Source: an uncultured Balneolaceae bacterium
GTDB lineage: Bacteria > Bacteroidota > Rhodothermia > Balneolales > Balneolaceae
Length of the DNA: 9,532 bases
Direction of reading: 5' to 3'
NCBI GenBank assembly: GCA_937982515.1
Contig: CALJMB010000290.1
Coordinates: forward strand, 1 to 9,532
Shown here: positions 1-6,326 of the stretch, one piece after another
Layout of the letters: each line of letters begins with the position of its first letter
Numbering within the stretch: the stretch's first letter is position 1
Translations under genes and position numbers: made by a program
The notes under the pieces: model-generated
Databases searched by the model: none
Told to the model about the DNA's origin: nothing
The model's input: only the letters and a program-made list of their open reading frames with translations

Positions 1-295
1 TGCGGGGGGATGATTGAGCCTGGCGGTTATGGATGGAGTGCCAGCAGGCGCCAAACAGCACAACAGCCAGCAAATAGCTGCTGATAATGCCCCGGTAAAT
101 CCCTGTATTGAGTGAGGCAGAGTATATATGTTCCAAATATCTATAGCAGACTACAACACTCAGAAATGCGGTCGCCCAGATCCATGGATCGCAATGCAGG
201 TATTTATTGAGTAGTATGCCCGCAATCAAAAGAAGAACCAGTCGGACAGCCGGATACTTGGCAAAAGGAAATTGATATGAATAATTCATCTCCAT
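1..295 (-). CDS. comEC: ComEC/Rec2-family DNA uptake channel, N-terminal part (runs off left edge)
   Basis: An open minus-strand frame from an ATG at 295 runs to the window edge without a stop, giving 98 residues. The product has an amphipathic start with the segment FPFAKYPAVRLVLLLIAGIL (about residues 9-28) and three hydrophobic stretches near 17-29, 37-53 and 68-84. This is the arrangement at the N-terminus of ComEC/Rec2 proteins of the FCB group (DUF4131 region), which form the inner-membrane channel for single-stranded DNA during natural transformation. The OB-fold, competence and metallo-beta-lactamase domains would lie outside the window. A second ATG sits two codons downstream. No clear ribosome site precedes either, so I take the first. 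The gene is divergent from the asparaginase gene. The call rests on the membrane pattern and N-terminal resemblance only; another polytopic membrane protein is possible. Confidence 0.6.
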   Translation of the reverse strand, partial: MEMNYSYQFPFAKYPAVRLVLLLIAGILLNKYLHCDPWIWATAFLSVVVCYRYLEHIYSASLNTGIYRGIISSYLLAVVLFGACWHSIHNRQAQSSPR

Positions 296-488
296 ATTAG
301 TAAGACTGATATACCGGCCATTCCTTACAATATTTTTTAATTATTACGAAAACCATTTATTTAGGGGTAGTTGTCGATCTTACCTTTAGCAACAAACAGC
401 AGAGAAAGTAAATCCAGGAATTTTGAAAAGGATCCAAGCTCTTCAGGGTGCTAAAAGCATCATCAAAAACTTAAACAGACAAGCAACT
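296..488. other. Divergent intergenic/leader region between comEC and the asparaginase gene
   Basis: This gap must hold the promoters for comEC (leftward) and the asparaginase gene (rightward). It has an AT-rich core around 325-365. I found no convincing -35/-10 pair, operator or hairpin. A TTG at 423 extends the asparaginase frame upstream, but the 22 extra residues are polar, would bury the signal peptide, and have no ribosome site, so I treat 423-488 as untranslated leader. Confidence 0.4.
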
Positions 489-1526
489 ATGAGATTATTA
501 TTAAACAAACATCTGGCCTGGTTATTGGTACTAGGGTTTTGGGCCGGATGCACCCCAAAAAGTTATAAGACAAATGAGCGTTCAACTACTATGAAAAAGG
601 AATGGGCGATTGTAATTCACGGAGGGGCAGGTGTCATTTCTAAAAATATGCCAGATTCGATCAGGCAGGGATACCTGAATGATCTTGATGAAGCCCTTTC
701 TGTCGGGGAAGAAGCATTAAAGAACGGGGCTTCTTCTCTGGATGCCGTTGAACAGGTAATCAGGTATCTGGAAGATAATCCGAGATTCAACGCAGGCAAA
801 GGAGCTGTTTTTACCCACAAGGGAACTCATGAACTGGATGCTGCCATAATGATCGGGAATACCCGTGAGGCGGGCGCGGTAGCAGGCGTTAAGACCGTGA
901 AAAACCCTATTACGCTGGCGCGGATGGTCATGGAACAATCCAAACACGTGATGCTTGCCGGTGCCGGTGCAGAAGAGTTTGCTGGAAATATGGGGGTGGA
1001 GCGGGTCAATCAGGATTATTTCCATACGGAGAAGAGATTCAAAGCATGGAGGGATGCCGTCCGCGAAGAGGTTAAGGGAAAATCCAGCCTTCTCCCGGCG
1101 GCAGACCAGAAAGATAGCAAGTACGGTACCGTAGGTTGTGTAGCTTTAGACAAGGCCGGGGTGTTGGCAGCAGGTACTTCCACAGGAGGCATGACCAACA
1201 AAATGTACGGGCGGGTAGGAGATGTACCGATCATCGGCTCAGGAACCTATGCTGACGATGTAGTAGCCGTTTCAATGACTGGCTGGGGAGAAAAAATTAT
1301 GAGGGCCGTATCAGCACATACAGTCAGCAGCTATATGAAGTTCCGAGATGCAACTCTGGAACAGGCCGGAAACTATTTGCTCAATGAAGTACTGGATCCC
1401 GGTGATGCCGGAATGATTGCTGTGGACAGGTATGGCAACACCTACATGAATATGAACACCGATGGCATGTTCAGGGGGAAGTCAGACTCGGAGGGCAACC
1501 GTGAGGTAGCCATCTGGAATAAATAG
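489..1526 (+). CDS. Isoaspartyl peptidase / L-asparaginase (Ntn-hydrolase), probable lipoprotein
   Basis: A 345-residue member of the plant-type asparaginase (Asparaginase_2, EcAIII/IaaA-like) family, which hydrolyses isoaspartyl dipeptides and L-asparagine. Family signatures appear in order: HGGAG near the mature N-terminus, DNPRFNAGKG, ELDAAIMIG, AGAVAGV, then the autocleavage site YGTVG with the catalytic Thr at residue 214, and TSTGGMTNKMYGRVGD with IIGSGTY. The proenzyme is expected to cut itself before Thr214 into alpha and beta chains. I chose the ATG at 489 because it opens a short positively charged and hydrophobic signal ending in FWAGC (Cys21), a plausible though imperfect lipobox (Trp at -3). 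A later ATG at 591 would give a cytoplasmic enzyme without the signal. The gene is the only plus-strand gene in the left half, and its stop codon lies inside a repeat element. The family call is very secure; localisation is inferred. Confidence 0.93.
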   Translation: MRLLLNKHLAWLLVLGFWAGCTPKSYKTNERSTTMKKEWAIVIHGGAGVISKNMPDSIRQGYLNDLDEALSVGEEALKNGASSLDAVEQVIRYLEDNPRFNAGKGAVFTHKGTHELDAAIMIGNTREAGAVAGVKTVKNPITLARMVMEQSKHVMLAGAGAEEFAGNMGVERVNQDYFHTEKRFKAWRDAVREEVKGKSSLLPAADQKDSKYGTVGCVALDKAGVLAAGTSTGGMTNKMYGRVGDVPIIGSGTYADDVVAVSMTGWGEKIMRAVSAHTVSSYMKFRDATLEQAGNYLLNEVLDPGDAGMIAVDRYGNTYMNMNTDGMFRGKSDSEGNREVAIWNK

Positions 1527-1634
1527 AACCCGGATGACGCAGATCAGGCGGGTGTGCGCAAAATATATGGATAGAAAAAATCCACAGAGCCGTATGGTGC
1601 AAATCAGCGAACTCCCGCCCCAGCCCCGGGTTCT
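1525..1634. repeat. Intergenic inverted-repeat element, copy A
   Basis: The element starts on the last two bases of the asparaginase stop codon. Its ends are a perfect 9 bp inverted repeat, AGAACCCGG (1525-1533) and CCGGGTTCT (1626-1634). Inside are CGGATGACGCAGAT on the left and ATCAGCGAACTCCCGC on the right. Both are closely matched by the element at 3608-3693, so the two are copies of one family. This is the REP/MITE-like style of short non-coding palindromic repeat. Sitting between convergent genes, it might act as a bidirectional transcription end, but there is no T-tract to prove it. Confidence 0.65.
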
Positions 1635-1654
1635 GCGTTCAGAAATCTCACTGC

Positions 1655-2443
1655 CTACTCCAGGCCCATGTTAAAGCGCTCGCGGAGTTCCTGCACGTAA
1701 ATTCCAAGATCATTGCGAAGCTCGAATAGCCGCTCGTGAAGCTGGTAGTAATGCTTTTCGCTCATATACGGCGCGTGCTTCAGGGCATTTTGTAAAAGAA
1801 ACAAAGCTTCATTGGCAAAAGAGAGCGCCTTTTTAGTGTAAGCTATATTTCCGCCCAGGAAGTCTTGTTCAAAGCCGAAGGAGTATCCGCCCGCCAGCTT
1901 CGCGCCGATTTTCAGCACACTGCCAACAAAATCGTTGTACGACTGATTCAGATATTTGGGATGGATGCCTTCCGCCCATTGCAGGATGTAAGCAGCTAAT
2001 TCCCTCGCCTCATTATAGATGTCCAGTGTTTCGATGGATCCATAATCAGACATGGCATAGTCATCGCTAAGCTCCTTCCACTCTTCGCCTGCGTCGAAAT
2101 CATCTTCATAGTCGTCAAATAGATAGTCTTCTTCTTCAAATTCATCATCACTGTTGTAGAAGAAATCATCGAATTCGTCGTCCCATTCATCATCCCAATC
2201 CTCTTCATCATCCTCACTTGGAAAATAAGCCTCTTCTATCTGGAGTTCCTCTTCAATAAAAGCATCAACGGCCTCCAGCTCGTCAGAGTTCTCCTGTAGA
2301 AGGGTAATCCAACGGGGGGTGTTTCCAGAAGGATCGGGAGTGATGAACTTGCGAAGCTGCGCACTCTTTTTTTCGATTTCATTCAGGTGAGCTTCCCATT
2401 TGTGCTCATCCCAAAATTCATCGTCAAATCCACCAGTATGCAT
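1655..2443 (-). CDS. Unrecognised acidic protein with aromatic/acidic tract and helical C-terminal domain
   Basis: I do not recognise this 262-residue protein. Residues 1-75 are polar and mostly helical in character. Residues 77-122 are extraordinary: 29 of 46 are Asp or Glu, 12 are aromatic, and none is basic, built around short units such as WDDEWDDEFDD. From about residue 140 to 258 the composition becomes normal, with amphipathic helices suggesting a helical bundle (for example AYILQWAEGIHPKYL and NEALFLLQNALKHAP). There is no signal peptide or membrane segment, so it is probably cytoplasmic. The ATG at 2443 is the first in the frame and has no Shine-Dalgarno site. The gene stands alone, 248 bp after the phosphorylase gene and convergent with the asparaginase gene. 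Codon phasing and a structured C-terminus argue that it is real. A binding role for basic partners (nucleic-acid mimicry, chaperoning) is only a guess. Confidence 0.8.
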   Translation of the reverse strand: MHTGGFDDEFWDEHKWEAHLNEIEKKSAQLRKFITPDPSGNTPRWITLLQENSDELEAVDAFIEEELQIEEAYFPSEDDEEDWDDEWDDEFDDFFYNSDDEFEEEDYLFDDYEDDFDAGEEWKELSDDYAMSDYGSIETLDIYNEARELAAYILQWAEGIHPKYLNQSYNDFVGSVLKIGAKLAGGYSFGFEQDFLGGNIAYTKKALSFANEALFLLQNALKHAPYMSEKHYYQLHERLFELRNDLGIYVQELRERFNMGLE

Positions 2444-2691
2444 AGAAGTGAGATTTGGAGGTGATAAAATTAAGTTGTGTTATGTATAAAAACGAAATCT
2501 TTTGCTTTGTGTCAATAGCACTTGCTAACTTAACGCTTTTTACTATAACAATGGTATGAAATTTTATAAATAAAACGGCGAAGTGATCGTTTGTTTTTAT
2601 CGCTCGTACGTGCACATATTACATATCGTTACATATCGGGAGAAGGTTCCAAAAGTTCCGGTATTACCGGGCAATACGGCCAGAAGATCTT
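2444..2691. other. Intergenic region with a 10 bp tandem duplication
   Basis: This AT-rich spacer lies upstream of the acidic-protein gene and downstream of the phosphorylase gene. It holds a perfect tandem duplication, TTACATATCG at 2619-2628 and 2629-2638. On the minus strand a TTGACA lies upstream of TATACA, but about 21 bp apart, too far for a normal promoter. A GGAGGTGAT on the plus strand at 2457-2465 is not followed by a usable gene. No clear terminator for the phosphorylase gene is visible. Confidence 0.4.
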
Positions 2692-3528
2692 TTACAGGCG
2701 TTCCAAAACACCTTTGATAACCTGTGTCATTTTGGGTTCGGCCATGCCCGCGGCTTCCAGAACATCCTCAATATTAACAGCTTCCAGCGCATCTGGAAAA
2801 CACTCATCGGTAATAACGGAGATTCCGAGCACTTCCATGTTCATATGCACTGCTGCAATAACCTCAGGAACAGTACTCATACCTACCACATCGGCGCCAA
2901 TCAAACGAAGGAATCGGTATTCTGCTTTGGTTTCCAGTGTAGGTCCGCTGAGTGCCAGATATACACCTTGGTGCATTTTGATGCCTTTATCCAGAGCCAC
3001 GCGTTCAGCAATTTCCTGAAGGCGTTCCGTGTACGGTTCGCTCATATCAGGGAATCTCGGACCCAGTTCAGGGTCATTAGCCCCGATAAGCGGATTGTCT
3101 CCCAGCAGGTTGATGTGGTCGTTGATCAGCATAATATCTCCGCGGCGGTAGTTCGGGTTCATTCCGCCGCAGGCGTTGCTTACGATCAGCGTATCAGCCC
3201 CGTTTGACTTTAGCACACGCAGAGGAAAGACAATCTCCTGCATGGTATATCCTTCGTAGTAATGAAAACGCCCTTGCATGGCAACAACTTCCTTACCTCC
3301 CAGTTCCCCAAAGAGCAGGCGCCCTGTGTGGCTCTCTACAGTAGATACGGGAAAATGGGGAATATCGGAGTAAGAAATGCTTTCTTTGACGTCAATTTCA
3401 TCGGCCAGATGTCCAAGTCCGGTGCCCAGTATGATTAAGTAATTGGGACGCATTTCGGTTCGGTCCTGAATAAAAGCCAGCGCTTCACTCCGCTGTTTGC
3501 GGAATTCTTCTATCGTTTGTCTGTTCAT
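2692..3528 (-). CDS. Purine nucleoside phosphorylase (trimeric PNP family)
   Basis: A 278-residue, full-length member of the trimeric PNP/MTAP family, which splits purine nucleosides with phosphate into the base and ribose 1-phosphate for purine salvage in the cytoplasm. Phosphate-site motifs are intact: LGTGLGHLAD (34-43), ESHTGR (65-70), GRFHYYEGY (86-94) with His89, and SNACGG (117-122). The purine-site glutamate is present in SGPTLET (Glu199), followed by GMSTVPEV (Met217). Two usually conserved contacts differ: the Asn after IT (human Asn243) is Asp241, and the His of the following HEEV-like segment is Ile252. Asp at the first position occurs in MTAP-like enzymes, so adenine nucleosides could be accepted. 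The name PNP is safe at family level; exact specificity is not. The gene is in the same direction as the DivIVA gene but separated from it by 198 bp with a repeat. Confidence 0.93.
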   Translation of the reverse strand: MNRQTIEEFRKQRSEALAFIQDRTEMRPNYLIILGTGLGHLADEIDVKESISYSDIPHFPVSTVESHTGRLLFGELGGKEVVAMQGRFHYYEGYTMQEIVFPLRVLKSNGADTLIVSNACGGMNPNYRRGDIMLINDHINLLGDNPLIGANDPELGPRFPDMSEPYTERLQEIAERVALDKGIKMHQGVYLALSGPTLETKAEYRFLRLIGADVVGMSTVPEVIAAVHMNMEVLGISVITDECFPDALEAVNIEDVLEAAGMAEPKMTQVIKGVLERL

Positions 3529-3607
3529 AGAAAAGCAGGTATTGGTAAATTAGATCTCAGAGCGTGTTGATTGGGAAAATACTCAACTATATCCTGTCGC
3601 TTTCATA

Positions 3608-3693
3608 GAACACGGATGCCGCAGAAGACCAGTAAAAACAGATGTATATAACTATCTGCGAAGCTCCCGCTTCATCCCGCAGTATCCGTGTTC
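3608..3693. repeat. Intergenic inverted-repeat element, copy B
   Basis: The ends form a perfect 10 bp inverted repeat, GAACACGGAT (3608-3617) and ATCCGTGTTC (3684-3693). An inner hairpin CAGAT...ATCTG lies at about 3639-3657. It shares the left part (AGAACnCGGATGnCGCAGA) and the right part (ATCnGCGAA with CTCCCGC) with the element at 1525-1634, although the middle and right-hand spacing differ. It sits between the DivIVA gene and the phosphorylase gene and may act as an mRNA end or processing site. That role is inferred. Confidence 0.65.
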
Positions 3694-3726
3694 CCCTTTT
3701 ACGCAGCCGTTGAGCCATACACGACA

Positions 3727-4362
3727 CTAGTCTAGATCATCTATAATGTTATCCACGTCTTCAGCGCCTGGCGGTATAGTCTGATGGTCGTTATTGTGCT
3801 CAGCATCCAATTCTTCATCTACTTTTTTCTTCCGCTTGGCCAGCTGTTGTTTAAAAGAAATGGTGGTTGAATCTTCCGGATATTCATCTTCCGGCAGGTC
3901 GAATAAAGCTGCCTGGTCTTTTGAAAATTGTTCCAGCGATTCTTGTGCGAGGTCCAGATAAGAGCGGATGCCTCCGATAATTTCCTGGCGACGGCTGAGC
4001 AGCCCCAAAATGCTTTGCCTGACTTGCTGCCGTTGTTGAGTTGCTTCGCGAATGATAGCCTCTGCTTCCATTTCGGCTTTTTCTATTTTATTGCGGGCAT
4101 CTTTTCGGGCGCCGGTAAGTTTCTGTTCTGCCGATTCTTTCGCCGTCTGGAGGGTTTCGTGCAATGCTTCCTCCACCCGCTCATAGTGTTTGAGTTTTTC
4201 CTCGAGAGCCTCAATCTGTCTTTGCAACTCACGGTTTCTAGCAACGAGGTGCTCCCATTCATTGGAAACAAGATTCAGAAATGCTTTCACCTCGGCTACA
4301 TCGTATCCCCTCAAAGACCTTTCAAACGTCTGCTGCTTTATTTCAATTGCTGTAAGTTTCAT
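3727..4362 (-). CDS. DivIVA-domain coiled-coil protein
   Basis: A 211-residue protein. Residues 5-35 match the DivIVA N-terminal lipid-binding domain: IEIKQQTFERSLRGYDVAEV, with Phe13, the RGYD turn (18-21) and EVKAFL following. Residues about 36-150 are a long charged coiled coil (heptad-rich, many Lys, Glu and Gln), followed by an acidic, disordered tail ending in DNIIDDLD. DivIVA proteins sense curved membrane at poles and division sites and recruit partners for division, growth or chromosome anchoring. Length and layout fit (Bacillus DivIVA is about 164 residues). It begins 55 bp after the second PspB-like gene in the same direction, with yggS further upstream. This order recalls ylmE...divIVA of Gram-positive bacteria. 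The first ATG of the frame is used; it has no clear ribosome site. The domain call is strong; the exact cellular role in this lineage is not known from sequence. Confidence 0.88.
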   Translation of the reverse strand: MKLTAIEIKQQTFERSLRGYDVAEVKAFLNLVSNEWEHLVARNRELQRQIEALEEKLKHYERVEEALHETLQTAKESAEQKLTGARKDARNKIEKAEMEAEAIIREATQQRQQVRQSILGLLSRRQEIIGGIRSYLDLAQESLEQFSKDQAALFDLPEDEYPEDSTTISFKQQLAKRKKKVDEELDAEHNNDHQTIPPGAEDVDNIIDDLD

Positions 4363-4417
4363 AATGTAAGTGAATTAACCCTAATGGATGAGCCCGTATA
4401 ACGAGTAGAGGCAATAA

Positions 4418-4765
4418 CTATTCTCTCAACATATTTTTTAAATTATTATTTACCTCGGCCGTGTTTTTTTCTGTTTCTTCTTCTATTTCTATAGGTTTAT
4501 GAGACCTATCAGAGGTTTTTTCAGAAACAGATGAGGCCTCATCTGCAACAATGGCCTCAAGATTTTGAAGCCGGCGCTCGATATCTTTCTTATGCTGAGT
4601 AAAAGCTCTGGCAAGTTTTTGAAACTGTTCATCGCTGAACTCGCTCTTTCTGCCACGATTTAGCCAGGATTTGATCAGCCCGGTTATACTGGTTATACCT
4701 ACTATCAATACAATACTTCCCATGATCAATGCCATGAGTGCAATGATAAATTCTTGACCGCTCAT
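4418..4765 (-). CDS. Small membrane protein with coiled coil, PspB-like (second of a tandem pair)
   Basis: A 115-residue protein with one hydrophobic segment at about residues 6-34, then a basic patch (WLNRGRK), the segment SEFSDEQFQKLARAF and a helix ending in RRLQNLEAI (64-72). This order (N-terminal membrane anchor, then a helix finishing R-x-x-x-L-E-x-I) is the layout of phage shock protein B, which helps control the PspA envelope-stress response. The tail from about residue 75 is acidic and probably disordered. Its ATG overlaps the stop of the upstream gene as ATGA (4762-4765), implying translational coupling. It shares the NLEAI motif and an IEIEEE-type tail with that neighbour, so the two look like diverged tandem copies. 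Similarity is weak at this length; a general name such as single-pass coiled-coil membrane protein is the safe reading. No pspA or pspC is in view. Confidence 0.7.
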   Translation of the reverse strand: MSGQEFIIALMALIMGSIVLIVGITSITGLIKSWLNRGRKSEFSDEQFQKLARAFTQHKKDIERRLQNLEAIVADEASSVSEKTSDRSHKPIEIEEETEKNTAEVNNNLKNMLRE

Positions 4766-5079
4766 GTTTGTATCCGTTTTTTGTCAGCTAAGTCTGACAC
4801 TTTTTGTTTGTTTTCTTCTTTGGGATCTGCTTCCTCAACTTCAATTTCTTTCAGGCCTAATCCCGCTCCGGTTTTGAATTCTTCCGGCTCTCCTGCGGCT
4901 ATGGCCTCCAGGTTTTCAATGCGGGTTTTAAGAGAATTCACCAGCTTACGAATATCATCAACGTCTTGTTCGTTTTGCCGGCTCCGGTTCATCATATTCA
5001 TTTTGTTCTTCTGGTATTCTATGATGAAAGCGCCAATAATTGCTACCAGAGGGATAAGCACCCATATCCAGCTAGCCAT
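4762..5079 (-). CDS. Small membrane protein with coiled coil, PspB-like (first of a tandem pair)
   Basis: A 105-residue protein that begins MASWIWVLIPLVAIIGAF, a single membrane anchor at about residues 4-20. A basic and Asn/Met-rich stretch follows, then a helix at 35-62 ending in KTRIENLEAI, and a polar acidic tail with KEIEVEEADP. The PspB-like layout is shared with the next gene, whose start it overlaps by 4 bp. The frame can be extended to 5175, but I chose the ATG at 5079. It places the membrane segment at the N-terminus, and it is preceded by AAGGTG six bases upstream, one of the few good ribosome sites in the window. It is the first gene after a 293 bp gap following yggS, so it may have its own promoter. 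Function is inferred from architecture only: perhaps membrane-stress sensing, or anchoring of the DivIVA-domain protein encoded next. Confidence 0.7.
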   Translation of the reverse strand: MASWIWVLIPLVAIIGAFIIEYQKNKMNMMNRSRQNEQDVDDIRKLVNSLKTRIENLEAIAAGEPEEFKTGAGLGLKEIEVEEADPKEENKQKVSDLADKKRIQT

Positions 5080-5085
5080 AATATA

Positions 5086-5091
5086 CACCTT
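5086..5091 (-). promoter_or_regulatory. Ribosome binding site AAGGTG
   Basis: AAGGTG lies six bases before the ATG at 5079 and decides the start of the first PspB-like gene over an upstream in-frame ATG at 5175, which would add 32 residues ahead of the membrane anchor. Confidence 0.6.
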
Positions 5092-5178
5092 AATTAAGTT
5101 CGTAAGTGATAATGTACCTGAATACTGTTGAATAACCAGTACCGGAACATCGTTCTCCATTGCACCTGCACTCATGCC

Positions 5179-5273
5179 TGGTAAATCCCGGGTCGCTGCG
5201 AGCCCCGACAGCTATCGGAGCATTTGTTTTTCCTATCTCTCGCTATCCGAGGTTTTCTCAGGTTGATTTACCA
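5179..5273. repeat. Possible short inverted-repeat-bounded element
   Basis: The bounds are TGGTAAATC at 5179-5187 and its perfect reverse complement at 5265-5273. A near-perfect 14 bp palindrome, CCGACAGCTATCGG (one mismatched pair, 5205-5218), lies inside. Only one copy is visible, so a repeat family cannot be shown here. It could equally be a folded leader of the PspB-like mRNA. Confidence 0.35.
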
Positions 5274-5372
5274 CACGTCCTAAGCCCTAAACTAATCTCA
5301 ACCGAACATCTTATGCAGTAAGGTAGTAAATCTGAGGGAAAGTGAACACAGTTATAACGATAATCCGGTTTG

Positions 5373-6068
5373 CTAGTTTCGTTCGCCAAAAATGGCTCTT
5401 CCTACTCGTATCATCGTCGAGCCCTCTTCAATAGCTACCTCCAGGTCATTCGTCATACCCATTGAAAGCTGGTTTAACTGAACATTTTCGTTGTTATAGG
5501 ATTGATGTTCCTCTAACAAGTCATGCAGAAGCCTGAATTCGGATCGAACCTCTTCAGGGTCATCAACCAGAGTGGCAATGCCCATGAGGCCGCGCACCCG
5601 TGCATATTTCAACTCCTGTGCGTACTTCAGTATGTCCTCCAACTCCTCCGGGGCGCAACCGCTCTTTTGGCCTTCGCCACTGATGTTTACCTGGATCAAC
5701 GTATTGATAACACGCTTTATACGGGAGGCTCGTTTTTCAATTTCTTCTAAGGTCTTCTTTTTAGGCACGGCATCAATCCAATTGACACGCTCTACCATGT
5801 ACTTAATTTTATTCGTTTGGGGTGATCCGACCATATGCCATTGAATACGGTCTTCAGGGTACGCATCCATTTTATCCTGCAATTCTTTTGCCCGGTTTTC
5901 CCCGAAGTGTAGCTGGCCGCATGCAAATGCCTGTTTAATATCTTGTAGCGGCTTGGTCTTGCTTACGGCAATGAGAGTGATTTCATCCGGATTCCGGCCG
6001 GCTTTTTCGCAGGTGGCTTGAATACGGGTTTGTATATTCTTTAAATTTTGACAAATATCTTGTGGCAT
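5373..6068 (-). CDS. yggS: YggS-family pyridoxal phosphate homeostasis protein (PLPBP)
   Basis: A 231-residue protein of the COG0325 family, matching the usual 230-240. It binds pyridoxal 5'-phosphate without known catalysis and keeps the PLP pool and amino-acid metabolism balanced. Signatures: LIAVSKTKP with PLP lysine Lys37, HFGENRAKEL, WHMVGSPQTNK, VNISGEGQKSG, RGLMGIA, and near the end SMGMTNDLEVAIEEGSTMIR followed by VGRAIFGER, which includes the phosphate-binding part. I use the ATG at 6068. A GTG at 6107 would add 13 residues lacking family resemblance, and the ATG fits the typical N-terminus (MPQDICQNLKNIQ). The ATG has no clear Shine-Dalgarno site. It heads the minus-strand run toward the PspB-like, DivIVA and phosphorylase genes; in Gram-positives its homologue ylmE also lies upstream of divIVA. 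Confidence 0.95.
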   Translation of the reverse strand: MPQDICQNLKNIQTRIQATCEKAGRNPDEITLIAVSKTKPLQDIKQAFACGQLHFGENRAKELQDKMDAYPEDRIQWHMVGSPQTNKIKYMVERVNWIDAVPKKKTLEEIEKRASRIKRVINTLIQVNISGEGQKSGCAPEELEDILKYAQELKYARVRGLMGIATLVDDPEEVRSEFRLLHDLLEEHQSYNNENVQLNQLSMGMTNDLEVAIEEGSTMIRVGRAIFGERN

Positions 6069-6326
6069 AGAGATGTTGAATTTGGATTGGGAGCTAAGCA
6101 CCCTCACAGGGTGCAGGGAATAACGCAGAGAGCAAGGGGTATAGCATTTTTTATCTCTGCTGTCTATGCGCCAGGCATTCTGGTTTTACCTGCATTAGGA
6201 ACTTTATTAAAACCTGGTTTGGCAACGGTATTAAAGCTACAGAAAGATTTAATTAAAAAAATAACCTTTTATGAAACCGATTTAAATTGTATTTTTAGAA
6301 ACTTAATGAAAGGTTTCACAAAAAGG

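Larger units (their letters stand above)
5080..5372. other. Intergenic gap between yggS and the PspB-like pair
   Basis: This 293 bp gap probably carries the promoter of the PspB-like genes, but no standard promoter stands out. It contains a perfect 9 bp inverted repeat, TGGTAAATC (5179-5187) and GATTTACCA (5265-5273), enclosing a near-palindrome, GCCCCGACAGCTATCGGAGC (5202-5221). The block has the size and style of the other short intergenic repeats but a different sequence. The frame extension upstream of 5079 has no family-like features and I do not count it as coding. Confidence 0.45.

Noticed and set aside
2457..2484. GGAGGTGAT followed by an ATG on the plus strand, suggesting a 25-residue hydrophobic peptide
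   Set aside because: The spacing from GGAGG to the ATG is about 20 bases, too long for a normal ribosome site, and the peptide is unsupported.
2424..2615. 63-codon minus-strand frame upstream of the acidic-protein gene
   Set aside because: It overlaps that gene's start in another frame and has no recognisable features or ribosome site.
2591..3019. 142-codon plus-strand open frame over the end of the phosphorylase gene
   Set aside because: It is antisense to a well-conserved gene, serine- and threonine-rich, and typical of a shadow frame.
5080..5175. Upstream extension of the first PspB-like gene to an ATG at 5175
   Set aside because: The 32 extra residues would put the membrane anchor in the middle of the protein, and the ATG at 5079 has the good AAGGTG site.
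6125..6160. 7 bp inverted repeat GCAGAGA/TCTCTGC as a possible terminator or third repeat copy
   Set aside because: The stem is short with a 22-base loop and no T-tract, and it lacks the shared core of the 1525 and 3608 elements.
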